Source: Parietaria judaica (taxonomy: Eukaryota > Streptophyta > Magnoliopsida > Rosales > Urticaceae). Taken from it: DNA of 64,000 nt. The notes below the pieces were generated by a model, which searched no databases, had not been told where the DNA came from, and saw only the letters and a list, made by a program, of their open reading frames with translations. Positions within the stretch are counted from its first letter, which is position 1. The number at the start of each line of letters is the position of its first letter. Positions 33,201 to 44,187 of the stretch are shown here, one piece after another. Location: positions 6,944,001 to 7,008,000 of the forward strand of contig OX940865.1 of NCBI GenBank assembly GCA_954871525.1, written 5' to 3'. Made by a program: the position numbers and the translations under genes.

Positions 33201-33559
33201 TTTTACGGGAATTCGTGGTTTCCGTAACATTAACCCCGCGGCTCGAGGAACTACTTCGAAGTAAGTTTTTCGAGCCTCCGTAACTTTTTATTCCGTTAGC
33301 CTTTTTGCGTGCCGTTTCTTTCGTTGCGTAGTATTTTCAACGGAGTTAAGCATAGCTTGGTTTTTGTATCTCGATCTTTGGGTCAATTTTCGTGAAAATC
33401 GCGTGGAAGTCGAGCCGGTTTGCGAAAAACCAAGTTCGAATTCTCTCTGGAGCCGTTGGAGTACCAGCCAGCCGGAGCCCCTGCCGCCCAGCCAGCCGCT
33501 GCCGTCGCCGGAGAGGACCATCATCGGGGTCGACAAAGTCCGGCAAGGCCATCGGAGGA

Positions 33560-34200
33560 GGAGGGCGGCGTCGCGGGAGCTCAGAGGAGTGCGGGCTCAC
33601 CCACGCACGGGTCTGGCGAGATCGGACCAGCCCTAGGCGGTGCGCCACAGTCCGTCGTCGCCGGAGGAGGCTTCCCGGAGGTCCAGGAGGTCGGGGCAAA
33701 CCCAACGGTGGTTGTGGTGAGCGACGCCGTGGCCTGAGGAGTCCGGTCGGAGTCGGGCCCCTCGCGTGGGTCTCGCGAGGTCGGCCTCGCACACGACGGC
33801 GCGGGAGGCCCCCTCGTCGCCGGCGATGGGTCCCGGGAGGTTCGGGAGGCTGGGGCGAGCTCGGGGGGCGCGGTGACGAGCGACGCCGTGGCCGGAGGGT
33901 TCCGGTCGGAGTCGGGCCCCTCGGGTGGGTCTCGCAAGGTCGGCCTCGCTAACGACGGCGCGGGAGGCCCCCTTGTCGCCGGCGATGGGTCCCGGGAGGT
34001 TTGGGAGGCCGGGGCGAGCTCGGGGGGCGCGGTGTCGAGCGACGCCGTGGCCGGAGGGGTCCGGTCGGAGTCGGGTCCCTCGTGTGGGTCTCGCGAGGTC
34101 GGCCTCGCTTACGACGGCGCGAGAGGCCCCCTCGTCGCCGGCGATGGGTCCCGGGAGGTCCGGTATGTTCAGGCGACCTCGTCTGTGGGGTCGCCGCCCG
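33560..34200. repeat. GC-rich minisatellite, 159-bp units
   Basis: GCGACGCCGTGG recurs at 33721, 33880 and 34039, exactly 159 bp apart, with near-identical sequence between. A more diverged unit precedes and a partial one follows. As 159 is a multiple of three, long ORFs with a 53-residue period appear in several frames of both strands; none is a convincing gene. Confidence 0.88.
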
Positions 34201-34618
34201 CAGTGGTGGTCGGAGGCGCCGGAATGGGCTGGCGCTCTCTGGGGGGTCGTGGTTCCTCCGTTTGTGTTGCGGGTCCCACGGTGGGGCCTGCTGCCGACGG
34301 AGGTGGGTCCCCCGAGGTCCGGGGGACCCGGGAGGCCGTGCCAGTGGTGGGCCCGGCCGCCGTAGCGGTTATGTGTGGCCGGGGTATTCCGGCTCCCCGG
34401 GAGGGGTCGGTCGGTCCTCGGGATTCCTCGGCGGGCCCGGGGTCCGTTGGACCGGGTTCCCGTGGGCCCCACGTCATTAGGCGCGCGTCGACCTTTTTTG
34501 TGTCCCATCCGGGCGGGGTCCGCATTTTAGTTTTTGTCCAAGGTCGAGGGCCGGGAATCTTGCCTCGACTGTTTCCCGAGGATCTCCTTTCTCAGGTTCT
34601 AGGTCTGACAGTCACCCG

Positions 34619-36801
34619 TTGGCGGCTTCTGCGGATGCCATTATCCGGGCTCTGTCTCCGTCTCCCAGCGGGGTTTTGGGAGATTCGTCAGGCGAGGTCC
34701 CTGTTCGGGACCCGCGCACTGTTATTGAGTCAGGTCGGAGACCTCCTGTTGTAGATATAGGTTCTCCTTTGGCTGTTGCAGGTACCCGATCTATGGCCGT
34801 TGACGCGGAAACACCGCGTCATAGAGCCGTTATAGCAGGCGGGTCATGCCCAATTTTTGATCGTCATGGTGGGGCGTCGCCTGGAACTGGACTTCAGGCC
34901 CTCACTAGATCCTGGTTTGATCCGCCGCTCGATTTTTCGGACGTTAATGTCCCGAGCGACGTCACTCCTTGCGACCTGGAGACCCTTTTTCGAGATGAGG
35001 GGTTGGCCCTCGTTTCCGGGGTTCAGGCCCCGGCGGAAGACTCGGTGCCCAGTCGGCCTCCTGACGGGATGGTGGCAGTTCCCTTGGAGAGTATTCGCCA
35101 GGGTTTCACTCTTCCGATCCCTCCTCTGCTGGAGGGGCTATTTGACTTTGCCGGCGTGCACCCGATTCAGTTAAGTCCGAGGGCATGCCGGTTCGTCGCC
35201 GGCTGTTACTCGATGTGGCGAGAAGAGCGTGGTCAGGAGCTGACCGTCGATCATTTCTTCCAGCTCTTCATGTTCCGGCTCCATTGGGGAACGCAGGGAT
35301 TCGAGAATTGGTGTGACCAGGATTCGGACCAAGGTCTCCAGATTTCCGATTTTCTGCGAGGTTTGGACCCCCGGTGGCATAGCCGCTGGGTGTGGGTCCC
35401 AGGCACCTTATTGGGTTTAGTTCCCCAACGTCTGGTTTGTCCCTCGGCGCGTACTCGCCAGACTTCCGGGAGTTACGACTTTGACAGCCTTTTTATGGCA
35501 AAGTTCGCGTCTCCTGGAAATTTTGCTCCTTATCTGGAGCGGTAGGCGTGGGTCCGATCGGAATGGGTCCCGACCGATTGCCTTCTTGATCTGTGCTGGG
35601 ATTCCTTGATGGGATCTCCGACCTGGAATGGTGTTTTACTCTTTTTCTTGCATTCGAGTAGTAGTTCCACCATTTTTGCTTGTCTCGACATCTGACACGT
35701 CTGTTTCTTCTTTGCAGGTATGCCAGGCAGCAGGGGAGCTTCTAGCGGGGCCGGGCCGTCCACGGCGGCCCCTTCCAGGGGGCGTGGCCTTCGTGCCGCG
35801 CCTGCTTCGTCCGGTGGGGCGGAGCGTCGGGCTCCGTGCCGATACGTCCGGAGGGCCTCCCCGTACCATGGATCCGGGTCCTCACTCCAGGTCGGGGGAG
35901 ATTCTGACGGTGCTCCCCGGATCCTTTATGAGCCATCCGTCTTTGAGCATGCTCCGCCGATGGCGGAGCTTTTGTCAGCGGGGTCAGTCCCGACTCCGGT
36001 ATGTCTGTCTTTGCTGCGCGTTTTTTCTCTTTTTTTTTGGTTGTGTTCTCTTGTAACAGTGTTTTTGACTGTTCGCAGATTCCCTCGGTTTTCGGTGCTG
36101 ACGCTCCTGGGGTTGCCGACCCTGCCCGTGACCTGCGCGTTGAGGGCCTCCTTACACAGGAGGTCGCTTCCTTGCGGCGGCGGCTTGCCGCCGTGGAGCG
36201 AGAGAATCAAGAATATCGAGCCCGGACCGAGGTTGCCCAGCAGGGCATGTCCGTGGCTCTCCGCCTTCTAAGAGAGGCCCAGGAGAGCCGGGAGAGGCTG
36301 GTTCACCAGATGACTCGAGGGTCATCCGAGTATCACCGAGTCTCCGCGGCCCTGATGTCGTCGCGGTCTCAGCTCGAGGCCCTTGAGGCGGAGGTCGAGG
36401 GTATTCGGAGCGGGGCAGCTCAGGCAGGCGAGGCTCGCTTCTGGGATGGCTTCTCCTCGCTCTTCATTGCTTTGGTGATGGAAAAAATCGGAGTTCCGTT
36501 TTCCGTTGCCTTCTTGACCGAGCGTTTTGCCCTGCCTCCGGCTATATGGACGCTGCTCGCTCCGTATATTGCTGCCATCCCAGGTCCCGGTCCGATGATG
36601 GACTTCGAGTTTCCCGCCCCTGTCCCGGACTTCGTCGTTCCGGGGGGCTTCCAGGAAGACTTCGGGATGGCCACCGGCAGTGCCGTTGCCGGTGACCAAC
36701 AGCCACCAGAGGGCTTCGGTGCTCATATCTGTCCAAAGCATGACGACGGGGAGCATGTTGGTGGAGAGCAGTCCGAGCATGGGGATGATCCTGCTGACTG
36801 A
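34619..36801 (+). CDS. Antisense spliced gene of the Tat element (gypsy-type putative transposase-like)
   Basis: Three likely exons on the strand opposite gag-pol. Exon 1 (34619-35541, perhaps beginning further left) encodes a domain with IRQGFTLPIPPLLEGLFDF, ACRFVAGCYSMWRE and LTVDHFFQLFMFRLHW, resembling the plant 'putative gypsy type transposon' domain (Pfam Transposase_28, from memory). It is followed by GTAGGC. Exon 2 starts at an AG near 35717 or 35730, the latter keeping the frame, and ends at 35998 before GTATGT. Exon 3 (36079-36801) follows TTCGCAG in phase and gives a coiled coil (VASLRRRLAAVERENQEY, and so on) and an acidic tail. All exon joins are open. Function is unknown; antisense ORFs of this kind are described in Retand-type elements. 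Confidence 0.65.
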
Positions 36802-38235
36802 CTGGAGTCTCAGTAGCTTTTTCTTTTCCCTTTTTTTTTGTGGCCCGTCGGCGTTATTATTGTATCTCCTATTTTTGTATGAGATCGCAGATCCCGCCGT
36901 CTGTGGCGGATTTTTGTACGCGCCCTGTGGGGTGCTAATTGCAAATATCTGACAACTCTGATATCCTCTGGAGATATATCGGCTTATATATATATGATGT
37001 CTTCCGGGCACTGGTTTGAGCGTACCGGCCTTTGTAGCGTATTTGAGAGTTTCCGCACTTTTCTCGGTTTTACCCTCTCTTTCACTTATTGTAGGTGTTT
37101 GTTTTCCAAGGCAGCTTGGCTCGATTTCGAGTCTTACCACCAGCGGATATGTTACCGCTCGGCGCGCTTTGTGTTCTGGGGCGGATTTCTACCCCCCGAG
37201 TTTCTTGTCGGATATTTGGGGTGGTTCCTCTTGCTTTTAGATTTTGTGCCGGGAGGACGTTTGTGAGGCGTTTGGCTTCCCGAGGTCAGCGCTTTCGAGG
37301 CGGCTTACTGTTTCGGGTGCCGAGGTTGGCGCCTGGGAGGGCGGCTTACGGTTTCGGACTTTAGGGCCTGAGCCGATGGGACCAATGTCCGGGTCATGCC
37401 AGGGTTTTGTGCCGGGAGGACGCTTGTGAGGCGTTTGGCTTCCCGAGGTCAGCGCTTTCGAGGCGGCTTACTGTTTCGGGTGCCGAGGTTGGCGCCTGGG
37501 AGGGCGGCTTACGGTTTCGGACTTTAAAACTGGAAACGAGGTTCCGGTTTTTACCAAAGTCTGCGTTTATAAACGACTTATGACCTTGGGCTTTTAGTGC
37601 CAGGTCTTGCGCCCCTGGTGCTTTTCCGAAGTTGGCGCTCATGGGCGGCTTACTGTCTCGGAGTTGGAGCTTGGATCGGCGGGATCGAGGTCCGGGCCTT
37701 CCAAGTCTTTTTGTGCCAGAGTACGCGGGATCGAGGCCCGGCTCCTACTAGGTCTTTTATGCCAAGTGGCGTTGCTTGGTCTTTTACCGATTTTTGCGCT
37801 TTGAGCGGCTTACTTTTTTGGCTTTTTTTTTTCGTCTCAGCCTATTCCGGTAACCCCCTGTTTTTGAGTAATCAGTAAGGGTTAGGAAAAAACTATACAA
37901 GTAGAGACAAAAGTGATTAATAGAAAAGGAGAAATCTATTAACTGGCACTTCTTGTGGTGCCTTTTTTACATAGGTCGGTTTATCGGGGCTATTCCCGGA
38001 CCGGCTATAGTGCTTGTGGCGGCGACGTTTTGGTTTCGGGCATCTCCTTGTGAGCTTTTGCCTGTGCAGGCGCCTTTGTTTTTGTTTTTTCTTAGCTTCA
38101 ACCTGGATTGGAACATTCTAGGAAAGATTTTTCCTTAGACTGTCGTATTCCGAGTCGTTGCTTCGCTTCGGCAGGCGTCGTGTTTATTTTTCAGGCCTAG
38201 CTCCGAGTGTGTGGCCCGCCCTTGTCGTGCGTCAC
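36802..38235. other. Untranslated region between antisense gene and integrase
   Basis: Tat element DNA without a convincing gene. It includes the 164-bp duplication (37241-37568) and related phrases such as 'cgaggcggcttactg', 'gggcggcttacgg' and 'tgggcggcttactgtctcgg' continuing to about 37660, so the area looks like a decaying repeat field. Confidence 0.6.
37241..37568. repeat. 164-bp tandem duplication, nearly identical
   Basis: TTTTGTGCCGGGAGGACG begins at 37241 and again at 37405. The first roughly 125 bp after each start are almost the same base for base, while the remainder of the units differs. Confidence 0.85.
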
Positions 38236-41200
38236 TTATTGATAGTATTGCTTCAGGTGTTCGACGTTCCAGGGACGGGGAATTTCCTTACCCCACATCT
38301 CTTCGAGTCGATAGGTTCCGTCTCGTATAACCTTGGTGATGTGGTAGGGGCCTTCCCAAGTTGGTCCCAGGACGCCAGGCCCTTGAACCTGCGTGTTCTG
38401 CCCCACTTTTCTCAGGACCAGACTTCCTTCGAGAAAGCGCCTTGCTTTGACCCAGGAGTTGTAGTTTGTTCCACAATTCGTTTCTGGGCCGCTAGGCGGG
38501 AGTAGGCTTCGATCCTTTTTTCTTCGAGGAGGTCGAGTTCGACCCTCAGGGCTTCGGAGTTCCGTTCGGGGTCGTAGAGTTTGATCCTTGGGGATAGCAC
38601 TGTGATCTCTGCAGGGATGACCTCCTCGACACCGTATGTCAGGGCGAATGGTGTTTCGCCCGTCGCGTTTCTGGCGGTGGTGCGGTATGCCCAGAGCACT
38701 GCAGGTAATTCCTCGGCCCATCTTCCTTTCTTGTCGTCGAGCTTCTTTTTTAGAATTGCTTTGATGTCTTTGTTGACCGACTCGACTTGGCCGTTGGCTT
38801 GCGGGTAGACCGGGGAGGAATAAGTGTTGCTTATTCCGAGGTCTTGGCAGAATGATCGGAGGTCCAGGTTGTTGAACTGCTTGGCGTTGTCGGTGATGAT
38901 TGACTCGGGTATCCCGTGTCGACACACTATGTTACGCCAGATGAAGTTCGTCGTATTTGTTTGTGTGATCTTCGCCATGGGCTCTGCTTCGACCCAGTTT
39001 GTGAAGTAGTCTATGGCGACTATAGCGTACTCCACTCCTCCTGGTGCTTTCGGAAGTTTCCCGATCAGGTCGATGCCCCACTTTGCGAAAGGGCGAGGGA
39101 CCATCACCAGGCAAAGTGGAACCGCTGGCTGTCGCGGGATCTGCGCGAATCGCTGGCATTTGTCGTATCTCCGTGCCATTGTGGCGGCGTCCTTCCTGAG
39201 AGTTGGCCAAAAGTATCCCTGCTCTAGGGCTTTCAGTGCCAGGGACCGCCCTGCATAGTGGTTCCCACAAATTCCTTCGTGGATCTCGCGGAGGACTAGA
39301 TCGGTGTCTTCTTCGCCGAGGCATTTTGAGGAGAGGTTGAATGAAACCTCGTTTGTAGAGTTCTCCTTCGTGCAACACATATCTGGTCGCGCGAAACTTG
39401 AGTTGTCTTGCTTCTTTGTGGTTGGACGGAAGGGTACCGTATTTTAGGTATTCTACCATCGGGGTGATCCAGCTCTCGTCGGGTGTGCCGGACAAGGAGA
39501 GGATCCCCTTGTCGCGGGCTGGGGTTGAGCCTTTTTTGATCTCTGGCGTCATTTCGCCTTTGGCGGAGGCGTCGGGAGCTTCATGCTTTTTTATCGAAGG
39601 CTCGCCAAGGGCTTCGATCGGGATCTTTCCTGAGTCTTCGCTGTCTGCTCCAGAGGCGGCTCTGGCCAGCGCGTCGGCCTCCGAATTCTGGTCACGAGGG
39701 ATCTGCGTGATCTCATACCAGGATAGCGGTTCCAGGCGTCGCTTTGTCTCTGCCAGGTATGCCATCATGTGAGCTTCTTTGGCTTGGTATTCGACTTCCA
39801 CTTGTTTTACAATCAGCTGGGAGTCGCAATGGATTTGTAAGTTTCCCACTGAGAGTTTGTGTGCAATCTTCAGTCCGGCTAGCAATGCCTCGTATTCAGC
39901 TTCGTTGTTGGAGGTCCTGAATCCGAAACGTATGGCGTAGCGGAGCTTCTCGCCGTCGGGGTTGGTGAGTACTATTCCGGCCCCTGAACCGTGCATGTTC
40001 GCGGCGCCATCGACGTTCAGACACCAGACTGGGCCGTCAGGCTCATTTTTCCTTTTTGGAGCCTTTGGTGGTGCGTCGATTTCTTCCTCGGTTTCAAACC
40101 TCGGTGTCATAGGTGAACTCAGCTATGAAGTCAGCCACGGCTTGGCCTTTGATGGCAACCTCAGGCTGGTACTCGACGCCGTACTCTCCCAGTTCCTGTG
40201 ACCAGATAGCTATGCGCGAGGAAGTGCCTTTGAGCAGCGCCTTCCGAATCCGGGTGTTCGGTTCTCACGACTATCGGGTGAGCTTGGAAGTATGGGCGGA
40301 TTTTCTTCGCAGTGGTGACTAGGGCCAGAGCCAGCTTTTCGATTTGCGAGTAGCGCGTTTCAGCGTCTAGAAGGGCCTTGGTGATGTAATAGATCGGCAG
40401 TTTCCTCTTGTCTTCTTCCCGGACCAGCACGGCGCTCACCGCTCGAGTCGAGACCGAGAGGTAGAGGTAGAGTGGTTCCTCTTCCTTCGGCTTTGACAGC
40501 AAGGGTGGTGACCCGAGGTAGTTCTTTAGCTCTTGGAAGGCTGCCTCACACTTTTCGTTCCACACAAAGTCCTTCCCGCCTTTTAGGGCTTGGAAGAACG
40601 GCTGGCAGCGATCCGTGGCCTTTGAGACGAACCTTCCTAGAGCGTTGATCCTACCGTTAAGGCTTTGCACCTCTTTGATCCGTTGCGGGCTTCTCATTTC
40701 GAGAAGGGCTTTAATTTTTTCGGGGTTGGCTTTGATTCCCCGTCGATTGACGATGTACCCCAAGAACTTTCCGGATTCGACTCCGAAAGCGCACTTGGCG
40801 GGATTCAATTTCATTTGGTACTTTCGTAGCAGCAGGAATGTTTTCCGCAGATCGTCGACGTGATCGCTCTCTCGAAGGCTTTTTACGATCATGTCGTCTA
40901 CGTAAACTTCCATGGTTTTTCTGATCAGGGGAGCGAACATCTTGTTGACCAGGCGTTGGTATGTGGCTCCGACGTTCTTGAGCCCGAACGGCATGACCTT
41001 GTAGCAGTAGAGGCCGCGGTCGGTCACGAACAATGTGTGGATCTGATCGGGCTCGTGCATCCTTATTTGGTTGTATCCTGAGTAGGCGTCCATCATGCTC
41101 ATGAGCTGATGTCCGGCGGTGGCGTCTACCAACTGATCGATCCTCGGGAGTGGAAAGCAGTCTTTGGGACACGCGGTGTTGAGATCGGAGTAGTCTATGC

Positions 41201-42260
41201 AGATTCTCCATTTTCCGTTTGGCTTTTTCACCATCACCACGTTGGATACCCAGTCGGGGTAGGTGACTTCTTTGACGAAGCCGGCGGAGATGAGCTTTGT
41301 GACCTCTTCGTTGATTGCTTGGTACCGTTCAGGGTTGAAAGCACACCTGCGTCGGATTTTTGGTGCCCTTCCCGCATCGATGTTTAATCGATGAACGGCG
41401 ATTTCAGGATCGATTCCGGGCATATCGGCGTGCGACCAGGAAAACACGTCTTTGAATTCCCTGAGGAAGGCGATTAGCTTAGTCTTGATCATGACTGGAA
41501 GTTGGGCTCCGATCGCGACCGTTCTCTCGGGTCGGCCCTCTTCTATCGGGATCTGCGTGACTTCCGACGAAGGCTCCATTGTCGGTTTGCGCCTGTCATC
41601 TCGAGGGTCTAGCTCACCGAATACCCCTGCGTTCCCTGGGTAGCTGGGAAGTTCTTCCTCGAGCTGGTGCACCGTGTTGATGACCAGCTCGTTCTTCCCG
41701 GGCTTAGTCCCTTGGGCGTAGCAGTTTCGGGATTCCCTCTGACTACCTTTCATTACCCCTATCCCGTTATCAGTTGGGAATTTGACGAGTAGATGAAAGG
41801 TAGACATGATGGCTTGCAGTTTGTTGAGGCTAGGCCGCCCCAAGATGACGTTGTAGGCGGAAGGTTGATCCACTACGAGGTACCTGACCATTTTGGTGGT
41901 CAGGGCCCCGTCTTCGGAGCCGAATGTCGTGGGTAAGGTGATGGCACCTTCGGTGTAGACCGGTCGCCCGTTGAACCCGTAGAGGGGTGTTCTCACCGGA
42001 GTGGAGACTAGCCCTCCTAGGTTCATCTGGGCGAAGGCGGTTTTAAAGATGACGTCGGCTGAGCTCCCGTTGTCGATCAGGACTCTCCGTACCCGACTGT
42101 TGGCGATGAGGACGTCTGTTACGATAGCGTCGTTATGCGGATGTGAGATTCTCCGAGCCTCCTGCTCGGTGAAGGTGATTTCCTGGCTGGGGAGCGCGTG
42201 GGAGGCTCCCCCGAGGTGGGTGATGTTTACTTGGTGCGTGTCTCAATCTTCTTCGAGGGA
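38236..42260 (-). pseudogene. Tat element pol (protease, RT, RNase H, second RNase H, integrase)
   Basis: Protease active site LIDNGSSADVIF at about 42060-42100. RT: NVVMVKKPNGKWRICIDYSD, MPFGLKNVGATYQRL and the catalytic YVDDMIVKS (about 40880-41400). The connection and first RNase H run to about 40260. A second, archaeal-like RNase H (WCLNVDGAANMHGSGAGIVL, SNNEAEYEALLAGL, CDSQLIVKQ) lies at 39660-40050. Integrase follows with Asp in WGIDLIG, Asp in IITDNAKQF and Glu in ANGQVESVNKDI, and the tail EGPYHITKVIRDGTYRLEE. Frameshifts near 40255, 39340 and 38465 break the frame. A dual RNase H is the hallmark of the Tat lineage. Confidence 0.88.
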
Positions 42261-42305
42261 TCGGGCGTACCGCTTCCTTTGGTTGCCTGAGTCTCCAGTT
42301 TCGGG

Positions 42306-44099
42306 TCAGCCCATTATGGTCGAGATGACGTGGAACTGAGAGGGTCCATCTGTTTCCGGTCGTTTCTCGGAACGGGACCGGTCAGGACTGTCGTCGCGTT
42401 GCCGTCTATCTTCTTGACGTGGGCGACTGGAATCCCCGTTTCCGGAGACCAGCTTCTTGACGAACTCTTTGAGTTGTCTGTCTTGTATCAGCTGCTCAAT
42501 TTGCCTTTTCAGCTGATAGCATTCTGACGTCGTGTGACCGTGATCCCGGTGATACTCGCAATACCGACTCATATCTTTTTTGGCATTTTTCTTGAGAGGG
42601 GGTGGCCTTGCGAACTTATCTCCGTGTAGGCTGAAGATCATCGCCGGCGAGGCCGTCAGGGGGGTGAAGTTCGCGTCTTTCCGGAACTTTTCCGCCTTCT
42701 TGTGCAGCGGAGGTTTGTTTCCGGGGTGTGGGCGTTGTTGCTTTCCCTGTGGCTCGTTGTTGCCACCCCTCTGGTTGTTGCGGTACTGGCTTTCCGGGTT
42801 GGGCTGGCTTCGGCCACCAAAGTATTCGTCGACGGCGATGTCCTTTGCTGCTCTCGTCATTAGTTCAGCCATGGAGGCCGGCCTATCCTTGACGAGGGAG
42901 CGGGATAAATCGCAAAGTGGCAATCCGTCCATTACGGCTGTGATGGCGTCATCGTCGGTGTAGCTGGCCACCTTATTCGACTCTTCGACGAATCGTTTTA
43001 GGTATGCCTGCAGGGTTTCGTCTTTGCGTTGCTTGAGAGTCCAGAGGTAGGACTTCGTCTTTCGCTGTGTGATTGAGCTAGCGAATCGGGAAGTGAACCG
43101 TTCCGCGAGCTCGTCGAATGACCCAATAGACCCCTTCGGGAGGCGTTGGTACCATTCGAAGGCGGGTCCCGCTAGTGTGAGGCAGAAAGCCTGGCACATT
43201 GTGGCGGGCGAGCACTTCTTCACCCGCATGCTGAATTGATACTGTATCAAGTGGTATGTGGGGTCGGTGGAGCCGTCGTAGGTGAGATTTAGTGGGAATC
43301 TCAAGTCTCCGTCGAGATCCTTGGCGAGCAGGTGCCCAGCAAGGGGGGACAGGTTTCCCTCAGCCATGCTTCGAGCGACGGGGTCAGTACTCTGGGCAGC
43401 AGCGAGCCTTTGCATCTCTTGCTTGAGTGCTTGGAGCTCGCTTCTGAGACCATCGTAGGGTGGCGTTTCGTCCAGAGTATCTTTTGCGGGGATGGCATAT
43501 TCTCCCCCTGGTGTCGGGAGTGTTGGGAGTTGTCGGATCCCTCTGCATTGTCGTCGTCGTTGGATTCCTCCCGTCGGGGAGATCGTTCTCTCTTCCGACC
43601 CTTCCGCAGTTGCCGATTATCTCGACTCAGGTGGTGTCGGAGGTCTCCTTCGCTGGCTGGGTGAGTCCGGACTCGCTCTCGCTGTCGTTGTTCCCTTTGT
43701 TGATTCCTTGCACCATTGGTGGCGTCTTCGTACCCCCCGAGTCGGTCAAACGCTGACCGTCTGGTAGTTTGGGATTGCGCTGGTTCCTGGGAGTCTGCAG
43801 GAGCGGGACGCTCTCTGTTTGCCTCTCTCTGGGTGAGTTCGAGGGCTTCTTCGGGGCTCTCCTCCTCCCCTTCGTTGGCGTTTTTGCCTTCGAAGTGTTT
43901 GGAGATGAGCCCGGTTAGTCGGAAAAGACTTTCTTCGACTCGGGCCAGCCTTTCCTCGTTGAGTGCTGGCTCTTAGCGGGTGCTTGCTTCCGGCAGGATG
44001 CGGACCTGCTTTCGGCAGGCGTGGACCTTGGCCCGAGTGTATAGAGCGATGCTCTTTGTGGGATGAGAGGGAGTGCCGTCCGTTGACTTGGATGACATC
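42306..44099 (-). pseudogene. Tat element gag
   Basis: A probable start at 44099 opens a charged N-terminal part that has a stop near 43975 and a frameshift near 43480. From about 43460 the frame runs cleanly to the stop at 42306. Core: AFCLTLAGPAFEWYQRLPKG, SYLWTLKQRKDETLQAYLKR, SLVKDRPASMAELMTRAAKD. The Cys/His segment is YCEYHRDHGHTTSECYQLKR. It closely resembles the gag at 10552-11982. Gag ends about 50 bp before pol begins, in a different frame. Confidence 0.85.
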
Positions 44100-44169
44100 T
44101 TTTTCGGTCTGGTGAAGCTGACCGTTGCTTTTGCTGGTGGGGTTATTCAGAGGATTGAATTCGTGGCCC

Positions 44170-44187
44170 CCTCCTTCTAGCGCCAAA
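44170..44187 (-). other. Primer-binding site of the Tat element
   Basis: TTTTGGCGCTAGAAGGAG on the minus strand, directly after the 5' LTR; one base different from the TR-GAG site. Confidence 0.8.

Noticed and set aside
33392..34525. Several ORFs of 105-291 codons on both strands
   Set aside because: All follow the 159-bp repeat period and are Arg/Gly/Pro-rich; their openness comes from GC richness and a repeat length divisible by three.
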